Positions 20,640 to 29,861 of a stretch of 64,000 nt of DNA are shown in pieces. The stretch comes from Trypanosoma brucei gambiense DAL972 (Eukaryota; Euglenozoa; Kinetoplastea; Trypanosomatida; Trypanosomatidae). How positions within the stretch are numbered: position 1 is the stretch's first letter; every line of letters begins with the position of its first letter. The stretch covers positions 620,001-684,000 of the forward strand of contig NC_026738.1 of assembly GCF_000210295.1 (NCBI RefSeq). Reading direction: 5' to 3'. The notes beneath the pieces are model-generated. The model did not search any database and was not told the origin of the DNA. It saw only the letters and a list, made by a program, of their open reading frames with translations. The position numbers and the translations under genes are program-made.

Positions 20640-21577
20640 TGAGGCCTTCTATTGTTCTGGCACCCCGCTACGCTGATACCAGCTGAATTCCGGGTGAGGA
20701 GCACCCATCAGCATGTCAAATGCTGCGGCGAGGTGGTGGGGAAAGTCTCTCCAGTTGGGGCTCCATCAGTTACAAGCTACCCGCTTACAGCGGCTGACTC
20801 CGTATAGAAAAGTATCACTGCGTTTCCGCGCCGCGTTGGAAGCGTTGCCAACAGACGTGGAGACGTCAAGTCTCTCCCAGATTCAGACAAAAAATCGAAA
20901 AAAAGAACAGCCAGGCTAAAAAAAAAATAAATTGGCACATTAATGGATAGGAGATAAATGCCGTCAACAATACACTCCATGTTAAACATTTCCTTCTCCA
21001 CCCAGAAGAGGTGGGTAAAATACCAGCGTTGCCCCTAACGACCCTATATGGGGGTGGCACCAACCGTGCAGTTGAAACCAATATCAACTTGATGGGAAGC
21101 GCCTTCCCTGAAATCGATATCTTAAATAGTAAAAGGCTGTCGAGGCCGTACACGAGACTTACCAACGCAGCTAGTGTTGTCTCGTTTTATTCCATGTCTC
21201 CCATCAATGCGAGATGTTCACATATGACATTCGATGCCATACTATTGACCGGTGGACGGTGCGAGATTGCATCACCACAGCCCTTCCCTCAATAAGTACA
21301 CCAAATCCAATACAAACAAGATAATGAAGCACACCTTGCCTTTCCACATCACGACCGATAGCGTTTGGTACCCAGTTTTCTTTCGATATAGCGAATTAAA
21401 GAAAGTAGCACCATCGTTGACCAGCACAAAACGATCAGGAAGTTACAAAGACCGAATCAACTAAACAGCCCCAAAACGACAAAGTTCCTTATTTTCACAT
21501 ACAGCACAACCCAAAGAAAAGCACCCCTACTACGTTTCCAGGAGCAGCAGAGGTTTGTTGCCGCCTACCGCTGTCAA

Positions 21578-22590
21578 AAGCATTCCATGTTATAATTTGT
21601 TTGCCGCGCTTGGTCTCGTGATGCTGAGCGATTGTGCCTGTGTTTGGGGTTTCACCCCCTCTTGTCACGCCTTCCGCGGTTGGTGTGATTCCATTTGTGT
21701 TTGTTTCATGTGTTTTGTTTCCCTCACTACATTGTGTGGTGAGGTTTGCTACTCTTATGATGAGTGCGCCTTGTGCTGCGTGCGTGTGTAGTGCTCATTT
21801 ACCACTTACTGCTTTCCCTTAACCTATTTCTGGATGAAAGAGACTTTACTCTTGTTTTTACCCACGTTCAAGCCGACACGGATAACAATGGCCACCTGCC
21901 CTAAACACCTGTTCGGGAAGTACCATCTAAAGAGTTTTAATGGCAAAAGCGCCTTGGAGGGCGAACTGGCCGGTGTGACACTGGAGCTTGGTGAAGAAGA
22001 CGGTCGTGTCACAGTACGCGCGAAGGCGGGAAATGCGATGAATGGTGTGTTGAAGTATGAAGGTGGGATGCTCACCGGTCCCTTGATGTCTACAATGATG
22101 ATGCCTCCCCCTGCTGTCTTGAAAGTAGAACGCACCCTCGTGTCCGGTTTTTCCAGCGGTATGCATGCGCTCCGTGAAGGCTCTTCTCTTACGCTTTCGC
22201 ATAAGACAGACACGATGGTGTTTGAGGCCGTGGAGTAAACTTGTTTCTCGACATGCAGTTACCCTTTTATTTTCCACTTGTGTTGCCACTACACTTTCGT
22301 GTTTGTGGTCGGTGTTAGCGAACACTACCTTTGTTTACCACTTAGTGTTATTTATTTTTGAAATCGGGTTATTATTTTTATTTTTTTTCCAGGGTGTAGA
22401 TATTTGAACCCTAATAAACGTCAACGTTTTGTTAATTTATACAGGGGTACGTGTTTTTTTATTTGTTATCGAGGTATAGGCCATCTGTCATGGTGACTAC
22501 TGGACATTTTCGCTTCCTCTTTGCTGGATGCTCCCTGAATACTCAACGTAACAGTATGAAGAAAAGTGAGATGGTAGGCGGGGAATAAGT
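21578..22590 (+). repeat. META1 repeat unit, copy A
   Basis: A 1,013-bp unit that matches copy C (27244-28256) at a constant offset of 5,666, apart from a few CDS changes and one T/C change in the 3' flank. Its first 0.65 kb also matches copy B at an offset of 1,483. The unit includes 310 bp of 5' flank, the gene and about 350 bp of 3' UTR. Confidence 0.9.
21888..22238 (+). CDS. META1-like single META-domain protein, copy A
   Basis: 116 residues forming one META/HslJ-type domain, starting MATCPKHLFGKYHLKSFNGK. The length is close to the Leishmania META1 protein, which is upregulated in the infective metacyclic stage; its molecular function is unknown. The frame also has an ATG at 21834. I prefer 21888 because pyrimidine tracts with AG at 21839-21840 and 21870-21871 lie between the two, so a trans-spliced mRNA would probably lose the first ATG, and the META fold starts at the second. 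Copy A differs from B and C at residue 52 (Asn instead of Ser) and across residues 65-88 (LMSTMMMPPPAVLKVERTLV). It is the first gene of the rightward unit. Confidence 0.85.
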   Translation: MATCPKHLFGKYHLKSFNGKSALEGELAGVTLELGEEDGRVTVRAKAGNAMNGVLKYEGGMLTGPLMSTMMMPPPAVLKVERTLVSGFSSGMHALREGSSLTLSHKTDTMVFEAVE

Positions 22591-23037
22591 GTATGTAAGG
22601 AGTATATATTGTACGGACATCGGTAGTGGTGATGATGTTAAGATTCTCTCTCTTAAAGGTTATATCTTTGTATCAACTGATTCGGTACATAAGATCAGAT
22701 TTTAAATACTATCTTCTATTTATTATTTGTTATTGAGTGTGATAATTAAAATGTAAGGGCAAATTATCTAACTGCTTATGATCAGTTGATTAGGTAGCAA
22801 GTAGTTTAGATAGTATCTTATATTTAGGAGGTGAGGTGTCCATCTGTAGTAATGGAAGAAATTGTTTGTAAGGATCCACAGCAGTGCAGATAAAACAAAT
22901 ATCGAAGTATATATATATATATATATATGTATAGAAATGTTTGGCTCAGCGACAGAGATACAATATTCTGCAGAACTAAGATATGGGATATTTCATCACT
23001 ACACTACCATGAACAGATTATCGATGTGTATCCAACA
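22591..23037. other. Spacer between META1 copies A and B
   Basis: About 450 bp of AT-rich unique sequence with a (TA)n tract at about 22,908-22,926. No gene seen. It probably holds polyadenylation sites for copy A. Confidence 0.6.
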
Positions 23038-23723
23038 AGGTGGGCGCGTGCGACTCCTTCAAGCATTCCATGTTATAATTTGTTTGCCGCGCTTGGTCTC
23101 GTGATGCTGAGCGATTGTGCCTGTGTTTGGGGTTTCACCCCCTCTTGTCACGCCTTCCGCGGTTGGTGTGATTCCATTTGTGTTTGTTTCATGTGTTTTG
23201 TTTCCCTCACTACATTGTGTGGTGAGGTTTGCTACTCTTATGATGAGTGCGCCTTGTGCTGCGTGCGTGTGTAGTGCTCATTTACCACTTACTGCTTTCC
23301 CTTAACCTATTTCTGGATGAAAGAGACTTTACTCTTGTTTTTACCCACGTTCAAGCCGACACGGATAACAATGGCCACCTGCCCTAAACACCTGTTCGGG
23401 AAGTACCATCTAAAGAGTTTTAATGGCAAAAGCGCCTTGGAGGGCGAACTGGCCGGTGTGACACTGGAGCTTGGTGAAGAAGACGGTCGTGTCACAGTAC
23501 GCGCGAAGGCGGGAAATGCGATGAGTGGTGTGTTGAAGTATGAAGGTGGGATGCTCACCGGGGTCTTGATATCCACTATTATGCTCTCGCCCCTTGCTTT
23601 GATGGAGGTGGAGAGTGCTTTCAGTTCTGGATTTTCCAGCGGTATGCATGCGCTCCGTGAAGGCTCTTCTCTTACGCTTTCGCATAAGACAGACACGATG
23701 GTGTTTGAGGCCGTGGAGTAAAG
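23038..23723 (+). repeat. META1 repeat unit, copy B
   Basis: Matches copy C from AGGTGGGCGCGTGCGACTCC at 23038 (27221 in C) through the CDS at a constant offset of 4,183. The match ends just after the stop codon; the 3' UTR is unrelated to those of A and C. Confidence 0.9.
23371..23721 (+). CDS. META1-like single META-domain protein, copy B
   Basis: 116 residues, identical to copy A up to residue 51, then Ser52 and a distinct residue 65-88 segment (VLISTIMLSPLALMEVESAF), then identical again from SGFSSGMHALREG to the end. The start is chosen as in copy A (an ATG at 23317 lies upstream of the likely acceptor). Its 3' UTR differs from those of A and C, so mRNA stability and stage control, which trypanosomes exert largely through 3' UTRs, may differ. 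Confidence 0.85.
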   Translation: MATCPKHLFGKYHLKSFNGKSALEGELAGVTLELGEEDGRVTVRAKAGNAMSGVLKYEGGMLTGVLISTIMLSPLALMEVESAFSSGFSSGMHALREGSSLTLSHKTDTMVFEAVE

Positions 23724-24148
23724 GTGATGGGCATACGTTAGTGTGTGTTTTGTTTATACGGTGATGTAAAAAATGACTTAAATTTTCATCTTTTTTTCGG
23801 TAATATTTTAGGTGCATATTCAACTCTTTGAATTTCTAATGGCGGTACTATTAGTATTATTTTTTAAAAATACTTTCCTTGTTCACGAATATGTGATATC
23901 TACTGATTCGTATGAGCACTTTTGTTTTTTTATGCGTCTTCCTGTCTTCGCTAGCGTTTTGTTGTTGATGTATTTCTTGATTTGCTTTTCGTTTCTTTCT
24001 TTATGCTCTATACCTTTTTTTTGCCTTTCCCTTGTATCCGCATATTCTCGTCCTCTGGTCTCTACTCCGCCATATTTATTCATGTAGTGCATGTAGTACT
24101 GGTTTGCATCCCGTGGAAACCTCTGCTTTTGTGTAGCACCCGCGATTT
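23724..24148. other. Intergenic region after META1-B
   Basis: Very T-rich, as expected for a META1-B 3' UTR followed by the splice-acceptor tract of the next gene (pyrimidine tract ending in GTGTAG at about 24,131-24,136, 13 bp before the ATG). No gene seen. Confidence 0.65.
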
Positions 24149-25579
24149 ATGGCATCAGACAATGAGTCCACTGTCGAGGTGAGGGAGGCTCGTGACACCG
24201 AGGAGTACGATGCGCAGGCTGCTGCTCGTGGGCTGTGTGACAAGGCATGTGACATAAAGAGCCTTCTACATGGGCACGTTGAGTCGACGCGTGCCCTCGA
24301 AAGGGTTGTTGGGGAATTTTGCACTCGCGACATCGCTGAAGAGGATGCCTTCCGGAAAATCTCTCTCGACGTTATGCATGCCGAAATGCGGGCGCTACGG
24401 GACCTTCACTACGTTGCATTTTCCCAGCGGTGGGCAGAGGTAGAAAAGGGCTCCGCTGCAGAGGAGGTCACCAGCCTACCTTCAGCGGATAGGAGTGTTG
24501 GAAGTTGCGTGTCCCACCTTCTGGCCTCGCTTTGTGAGGGAAAGCCTGATGCAACTTTTAGCCTTTCAGAGTATTTTGGTGTCGCTGACGTGCTTATGGA
24601 ATGGCGCTCGTTAACTCCAGCATCACAGGAACAGTTGGATATTCTTCTTCTGTCAATAACCAGGAGCGTGGAGGACATTTCATCATGTGTCCTGCTGCTG
24701 AATGGGGTTTTATATACGCCATCTGATTCATTTGATTGTTGTGAACTCACTCGACGGGAGCTCACCGCGATAATTGGAAGTGGGGGACCCGCTTCCGCGG
24801 AAGAGGCACTTGTTGGATGGCTTAATTTTATTGTGAGACGCTCGTTACTCAACCAGACCCTTCTCCAGAGGCTGATGAGTTCGACCATCGAGTTTCGGAG
24901 AAGTGATCTTTGCCTACAGGGCGACGGCGCAGACGTGCTGGTTGTAGTCGACCACAGGCGGTTGTTGAACTCCGCTGTCTTTCGTGGGTTTTTCTTTTCT
25001 GGGGAGTTGCGTGGTGTAGAGGCTATTGGGGCGCAGGTGAACTTGATGTCAGTATTATTTGCAGGCAACGGCAGCGGAGATCAGCTTGACATAGAGAAGT
25101 GTATCGCCGACATTTTCCGCGCTTTATGGGAGCAGCAGGAACTGCTTTCATGTAAGTGGAAGAACGTTACTGTGACCCTCGCTGTTCAAGCCAGGAAGGA
25201 CGTCGGAGCCGGCGCTCAAACCAAGTTGATGGACTTCGTTGTGCTCGATCTTCGCCCCCTGTCGCCGAACATTCCTTTTCAGTGGCACTTTACATGGGGC
25301 GAGGTCTGTGCACTAGGCCAGCTCAGTACGAATGACGGAGATAGAGCACGACCCCTGGACATTCCTGTTTTCAAGACGACTCGTGTAGCTGTAGCCTCTC
25401 TGGGGCCTTATGATAAACTTTCACGCATAATGTTCCCTTCGATTAACGAGTATTTACGTCTTACGCGGAAAGAGCCACCATCTGTAGCCCCAGTCGCCTA
25501 CGCTGTCGTCGTGGCGGCGCTTGTCGTCGGGGGATTTATTGTTGGAAGCTGCATACTCGGTTCCCGGCGAAGACGATGA
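24149..25579 (+). CDS. Unrecognised tail-anchored protein
   Basis: 476 residues beginning MASDNESTVEVREARDTEEY. The body is acidic and soluble-looking with helical Leu-rich stretches, for example LSEYFGVADVLMEWRSL. The C-terminus has one hydrophobic span (VAYAVVVAALVVGGFIVGSC) followed by ILGSRRRR, the arrangement of a tail-anchored membrane protein facing the cytosol. No signal peptide is visible. I recognise no family. A short splice-type tract and AG precede the ATG closely. It is inside the META cluster, between META1-B and the META2-like gene. The clean long frame makes it a real gene. Confidence 0.85.
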   Translation: MASDNESTVEVREARDTEEYDAQAAARGLCDKACDIKSLLHGHVESTRALERVVGEFCTRDIAEEDAFRKISLDVMHAEMRALRDLHYVAFSQRWAEVEKGSAAEEVTSLPSADRSVGSCVSHLLASLCEGKPDATFSLSEYFGVADVLMEWRSLTPASQEQLDILLLSITRSVEDISSCVLLLNGVLYTPSDSFDCCELTRRELTAIIGSGGPASAEEALVGWLNFIVRRSLLNQTLLQRLMSSTIEFRRSDLCLQGDGADVLVVVDHRRLLNSAVFRGFFFSGELRGVEAIGAQVNLMSVLFAGNGSGDQLDIEKCIADIFRALWEQQELLSCKWKNVTVTLAVQARKDVGAGAQTKLMDFVVLDLRPLSPNIPFQWHFTWGEVCALGQLSTNDGDRARPLDIPVFKTTRVAVASLGPYDKLSRIMFPSINEYLRLTRKEPPSVAPVAYAVVVAALVVGGFIVGSCILGSRRRR

Positions 25580-25827
25580 GCAATATCCGCCTCTGCTTTT
25601 TTCTGTTCATCTTGTTTTATTGACTTTAGAGCCATATTTAGGCTCCGCTATGCGTCCTTGTTGGTTAGAGGTTTAGTATTGTTGTACCTGACTCTGTGAC
25701 TGATGGTGGGTGCCGCACCGTATCTGCGGCATGGGGTGCTTGCGTGAGTGAGGATCCACACTTATTTGACCGCTGTTTGCTATGAAATGTTTCCCTCCTT
25801 TCCTACTTGTAGCCAAGTTAATATTGC
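25580..25827. other. Short intergenic spacer
   Basis: 248 bp. The pyrimidine-rich stretch TTTCCCTCCTTTCCTACTTGTAG at 25,790-25,812 ends in AG 16 bp upstream of the next ATG and is a good trans-splice acceptor. Confidence 0.7.
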
Positions 25828-27168
25828 ATGATGGATATTACTGCGTTGTGCGGAAACTATCGGTTGTGTGAGATTGACGGAAAGACGTGCTCCGAGGAAG
25901 TGTTTATTGCTCTAGAGGCGTCTGGTGGTGGTGTTGAGGTTGTTGCCATGGTGGGCAACACCCTGTGCGGGCGCGCTTGTGTGAATGGGGACAGGATTAG
26001 TGCGAACCTTACTAGCACTATGAGGCAGGTGGAAGAAGAGATGATGAGGATTGAAAGCCTGCTGACATGCGAGTTCAAGGCCGGGTTTACCTGTGAGCAG
26101 AGTGACATCATACTGACGCTGACTGGAGAGCAGAGTGTCTTCACATTGGAGCGTGATGTATTATGTGATATAAAGTTTGGTGAGTATACCCTCTGTGAGT
26201 TCAATGGGGAACCCGTGGCTTCGGACGAGATGGTGCTCACCCTCCTCCCCGCTGTGGTAGATGGTGCCCTTGTGATTGCACAGTTCAAAAACTCTCTCCG
26301 CGGGGAGCTGGAGCTTCGCAATGGTCGTCTCCGCGGCGTTATTGCGTCGACGATGTGCGAGGTGGATGGTTCTTTGAAGTGCGCGGAGGAAGCGTTTTTG
26401 TCAGCTACCAGGGGTGATGGCATAAAAGTGTGCTCTGACGACCACCGGCTTGTGCTTAAGGACGACCACAATGCGTTCGTTTATGTGCTGCGTCCAGCAA
26501 TTCCAGAGAACCTTGTGAGCGAGTACTTACTGAAGAGCTTCAACGGCGAGTCTGTAGAGGCTGAGAGGCGTGTGATGTTCCGCTTTTCCCAATCAGCTGA
26601 CGGTGTCGGTACGGATGTTGTGGCGAGTGTTGCCAATACGATCAGGGGGAAGGTAAGGGTGGATGACGGAAAGTTAAAATCGAAGGTGATGTCATCACGA
26701 AGGAAAGGGAATGAGTCGGAGATGCGATTTGAGAATGCTCTGAAGGAAGGGTTCAAGGCTGGGTTTTCGTGGTCTCTGGACGACACGGTGCTGACACTTG
26801 AGTGCGACGGGAACCGCCTCATCTTCGTGAAAGTTGCCGCTGTGCCGTGCGAAAATGGTAGGCCGGGGTATATTGGTGATAAGGTTTCAAGATGCTTTAA
26901 GGCCCACGACGATGCTCGAGTGTACCGTATCATCAACACTGTGGAATCGAAGTGGGCATTTTACAATGACACGACCGAATACAATTTTAATGTGTCAGTG
27001 ACTTTTGGGCGGAAATCAAAGGTACGCGGTCTGGCCAACACGTCAATTGAGACAAATGAGGAAGGCTTGACGGTTGCCAGCGTGTCAGTCGCCCCTGGTG
27101 CGACGGAGATGTTCGTTGCTGGGGATGTAAACGGGTACAAGTGCTCCTATGACGCAGTGCACCAGTAG
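25828..27168 (+). CDS. META2-like protein: three META repeats plus DUF1935 domain
   Basis: 446 residues. Three tandem META-type domains start at about residues 6 (LCGNYRLCEIDGK), 114 (KFGEYTLCEFNGE) and 231 (VSEYLLKSFNGES), each with a later GFxx-type strand. A fourth, different domain at about 350-446 has SKWAFYNDTTEYNFNVSVTF, LANTSIETNEEG and MFVAGDVNGYK. It matches the DUF1935 domain of kinetoplastid calpain-like proteins. This is the architecture of Leishmania META2, which likewise sits beside META1. No protease active site is present, so a structural or stress-linked role is more likely than proteolysis; the function is unknown. Two adjacent ATGs (25828, 25831) exist; the first is used here. 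Confidence 0.88.
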   Translation: MMDITALCGNYRLCEIDGKTCSEEVFIALEASGGGVEVVAMVGNTLCGRACVNGDRISANLTSTMRQVEEEMMRIESLLTCEFKAGFTCEQSDIILTLTGEQSVFTLERDVLCDIKFGEYTLCEFNGEPVASDEMVLTLLPAVVDGALVIAQFKNSLRGELELRNGRLRGVIASTMCEVDGSLKCAEEAFLSATRGDGIKVCSDDHRLVLKDDHNAFVYVLRPAIPENLVSEYLLKSFNGESVEAERRVMFRFSQSADGVGTDVVASVANTIRGKVRVDDGKLKSKVMSSRRKGNESEMRFENALKEGFKAGFSWSLDDTVLTLECDGNRLIFVKVAAVPCENGRPGYIGDKVSRCFKAHDDARVYRIINTVESKWAFYNDTTEYNFNVSVTFGRKSKVRGLANTSIETNEEGLTVASVSVAPGATEMFVAGDVNGYKCSYDAVHQ

Positions 27169-27220
27169 CCGACATTGCGTTGAGTGTTGATCCGGATGTA
27201 AGATACACATATGTATGCGG

Positions 27221-28256
27221 AGGTGGGCGCGTGCGACTCCTTCAAGCATTCCATGTTATAATTTGTTTGCCGCGCTTGGTCTCGTGATGCTGAGCGATTG
27301 TGCCTGTGTTTGGGGTTTCACCCCCTCTTGTCACGCCTTCCGCGGTTGGTGTGATTCCATTTGTGTTTGTTTCATGTGTTTTGTTTCCCTCACTACATTG
27401 TGTGGTGAGGTTTGCTACTCTTATGATGAGTGCGCCTTGTGCTGCGTGCGTGTGTAGTGCTCATTTACCACTTACTGCTTTCCCTTAACCTATTTCTGGA
27501 TGAAAGAGACTTTACTCTTGTTTTTACCCACGTTCAAGCCGACACGGATAACAATGGCCACCTGCCCTAAACACCTGTTCGGGAAGTACCATCTAAAGAG
27601 TTTTAATGGCAAAAGCGCCTTGGAGGGCGAACTGGCCGGTGTGACACTGGAGCTTGGTGAAGAAGACGGTCGTGTCACAGTACGCGCGAAGGCGGGAAAT
27701 GCGATGAGTGGTGTGTTGAAGTATGAAGGTGGGATGCTCACCGGTCCCTTGATGTCCACAAGAATGATGCCGCCCCCTGCTTTGATGGAGGTGGAGAGTG
27801 CTTTCAGTTCTGGATTTTCCAGCGGTATGCATGCGCTCCGTGAAGGCTCTTCTCTTACGCTTTCGCATAAGACAGACACGATGGTGTTTGAGGCCGTGGA
27901 GTAAACTTGTTTCTCGACATGCAGTTACCCTTTTATTTTCCACTTGTGTTGCCACTACACTTTCGTGTTTGTGGTCGGTGTTAGCGAACACTACCTTTGT
28001 TTACCACTTAGTGTTATTTATTTTTGAAATCGGGTTATTATTTTTATTTTTTTTCCAGGGTGTAGATATTTGAACCCTAATAAACGTCAACGTTTTGTTA
28101 ATTTATACAGGGGTACGTGTTTTTTTATTTGTTATCGAGGTATAGGCCATCTGTCATGGTGACTACTGGACATTTTCGCTTCCTCTTTGCTGGATGCTCC
28201 CTGAATACTCAACGTAATAGTATGAAGAAAAGTGAGATGGTAGGCGGGGAATAAGT
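27221..28256 (+). repeat. META1 repeat unit, copy C
   Basis: Its 5' flank starts with the extra 23 bp shared only with copy B. Its 3' flank (27905-28256) is shared only with copy A, with a single T/C difference. It is therefore a junction of the two other units. Confidence 0.9.
27554..27904 (+). CDS. META1-like single META-domain protein, copy C
   Basis: 116 residues, a hybrid of the other two copies. Ser52 is as in B; residues 65-75 (PLMSTRMMPPPA) are almost those of A; from LMEVESAFSSGFSSG on it matches B; and the 3' UTR is that of A. The start is chosen as in copy A. It lies 386 bp after the META2-like stop. Such a mosaic fits gene conversion or unequal exchange among the three copies. 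Confidence 0.85.
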   Translation: MATCPKHLFGKYHLKSFNGKSALEGELAGVTLELGEEDGRVTVRAKAGNAMSGVLKYEGGMLTGPLMSTRMMPPPALMEVESAFSSGFSSGMHALREGSSLTLSHKTDTMVFEAVE

Positions 28257-28424
28257 ATGAGCGAAAACCATTAGTTATTGTGGTTATATATATTTATATA
28301 TTTATTGTTTTTGTCTGTGTCTACCTTTTTTTTCCACAAAGAAATAATATATATTTTTTCGCCTCTTGTTTTTGGTAATTTGTAAGTTGCTACTTTATTA
28401 GATATTTGGGAAGTAAATATTTTG
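28257..28424. other. Spacer before the DRC5-like gene
   Basis: A/T-rich, with TA-rich tracts and the run CTACCTTTTTTTTCCACAAAG (about 28,321-28,341), a probable trans-splice acceptor about 85 bp upstream of the next ATG. Confidence 0.6.
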
Positions 28425-29861
28425 ATGAACACCGCGTCAACTGTTCCGAGGAAGGGGGCGCAGCGTAGCCAGTTCCATCGAGTGCGAGCTCAGGAACATG
28501 TTCGCTATGTTGAAAAGACATGCGAGTTGCTTGATTCGAAAAAGCAAGGAACTGAGTCGAGGGTACCGTGTATTTCTTTTTTTGTTCCGAGCTTAGTTTC
28601 TTTGTGTGCTGACACAATCGCAGCTAACTTCGAGGTGATTCCTGAAGTGGATGCTTTGGCTGATAGCTATCCTGAGTTGTACGAAATGGTTATTGAGAGG
28701 CTGTCGACGGAGTTACCACTGAAGGTAAGCGTTCAGCGCGTTCATTGTGAGAAGTTTTGGCGTCGGTGCAGCGAGTCTCGGTGGTCGTTTGGGCAGTTAA
28801 GTGAAGGAACTCGGGGAAAACTTGTGGGCGGCACCTACCGTGGGTGGAAGCAGTTCTTCCTGGAGCGTCTTCTCAGAGATTTTTTGATGGGTTTAAAGAC
28901 TGCAAAACCTTCAGAAAATGATGAGCAGCAGCTTTTAGAACTTTGTAACATTGGCAGAGACTATATTTACTCACTGGAGCTGCCCTGCCAAACTGCTCAC
29001 CTAGACGTGTATGGAATGATTTTATCGCGCCTGCCCCATGTTTTGAACTTAAGCCTCACTTACAGCGTGAATAATGTTGAGGTAGGCTTCGAATGGGATA
29101 TGATCGGTTTTACAGAGGATGATGCTCTCTCTATACGTTATGTTCTCCGAAGGTACACACCCCTTGTTTCCTTGCGATTACCGAACAACCGCATTGACAG
29201 TTCCCTATTAAAGGGTATAATCAGCGGTATCGTGCAAAATACGTCGATTAAGGTGCTTGACTTCTCATTCAACCGTATTGATGATGAGGGCGCTAAGAGC
29301 CTTGCGCTGCTTCTGTGTAAGGAGGATCTTCCTCTTGAGGAGCTCTATTTGAATGACAACGGTATCCGTGGGGAAGGCGCTGCCGCCATCGCTGATGCTT
29401 TGACTCTAAACAAGAGGTTACGTTTGTTGAACCTGCGTCTTAACCGTATTCCTGATGATGTTGGTGGTGTAGCCCTTGTCGCCGGCCTTGCGTCACATAG
29501 TGCACTGGAGGCGCTCGACATTTCACATAATCTTTTAGGTGAGGCCACCGCAAGGGCGTTGGCGGAAATCCTGCCGAGTCAGAACTCTCTTCTATCATTG
29601 AACATCGCTGGTAACAGGGATCTTGGCGTCAACACAGGCGAATTGCTGCTGAAGGGACTGAAGGAGAACAAATCGCTCCGTTTTTTTGACTCGCGAGGCA
29701 GCGGATTATCACTAGAACACGTTGCTGCGATGGAAAGACAAATTCGGTCGGTGGTACAATCAGAAAAAATGAACGATATTCAAGCAAGAGACAAAAAGAG
29801 TCGTGAAATAATACACCGAGAGGTGGAGGAGAAATTATCAAAGATTGTCAGTGTTCGGTAG
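28425..29861 (+). CDS. DRC5: Leucine-rich-repeat protein, probable DRC5/TCTE1 homologue
   Basis: 478 residues. The N-terminal half has SLCADTIAANFEVIPEVDAL and a CEKFWRRCSESRWSFG segment followed by GWKQFFLERLLRDFL; these resemble TCTE1, subunit 5 of the nexin-dynein regulatory complex. From about residue 245 to 430 there are at least six ribonuclease-inhibitor-type LRRs (LVSLRLPNNRIDSSLL, IKVLDFSFNRIDDEGA, LEELYLNDNGIRGEGA, LRLLNLRLNRIPDDVG, LEALDISHNLLGEATA, LLSLNIAGNRDLG). The tail is a charged helix. The expected site is the flagellar axoneme, where the complex links outer doublets and regulates dynein. The frame opens at a TTG, so the ATG at 28425 is used. The LRR call is sure; the DRC5 call is likely. 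Confidence 0.8.
   Translation: MNTASTVPRKGAQRSQFHRVRAQEHVRYVEKTCELLDSKKQGTESRVPCISFFVPSLVSLCADTIAANFEVIPEVDALADSYPELYEMVIERLSTELPLKVSVQRVHCEKFWRRCSESRWSFGQLSEGTRGKLVGGTYRGWKQFFLERLLRDFLMGLKTAKPSENDEQQLLELCNIGRDYIYSLELPCQTAHLDVYGMILSRLPHVLNLSLTYSVNNVEVGFEWDMIGFTEDDALSIRYVLRRYTPLVSLRLPNNRIDSSLLKGIISGIVQNTSIKVLDFSFNRIDDEGAKSLALLLCKEDLPLEELYLNDNGIRGEGAAAIADALTLNKRLRLLNLRLNRIPDDVGGVALVAGLASHSALEALDISHNLLGEATARALAEILPSQNSLLSLNIAGNRDLGVNTGELLLKGLKENKSLRFFDSRGSGLSLEHVAAMERQIRSVVQSEKMNDIQARDKKSREIIHREVEEKLSKIVSVR

Larger units (their letters stand above)
19263..21577. other. Right part of the divergent strand-switch region, likely Pol II start zone
   Basis: About 2.3 kb without a gene, between the leftward and rightward units. 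It holds a G-run (20,494-20,513), two 16-bp perfect palindromes (20276-20291 and 20624-20639) and a TTA/TAT repeat near 19,661-19,676. In T. brucei, divergent strand-switch regions carry transcription-start chromatin and G-rich tracts; a start here is inferred from gene orientation. Confidence 0.7.

Noticed and set aside
11139..21577. tRNA, snRNA, CRISPR array or VSG gene in the strand-switch region
   Set aside because: I found no box A/B pairs, no spaced direct repeats and no Cys-rich VSG-like frame.
21824..22325. Antisense frames of 129-132 aa repeated in all three META1 units
   Set aside because: They repeat only because the META1 units are near-identical, and they lie opposite the META-domain frame.
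22908..22926. (TA)n tract as a replication or recombination site
   Set aside because: A simple dinucleotide repeat in an AT-rich spacer gives no specific evidence for such a role.
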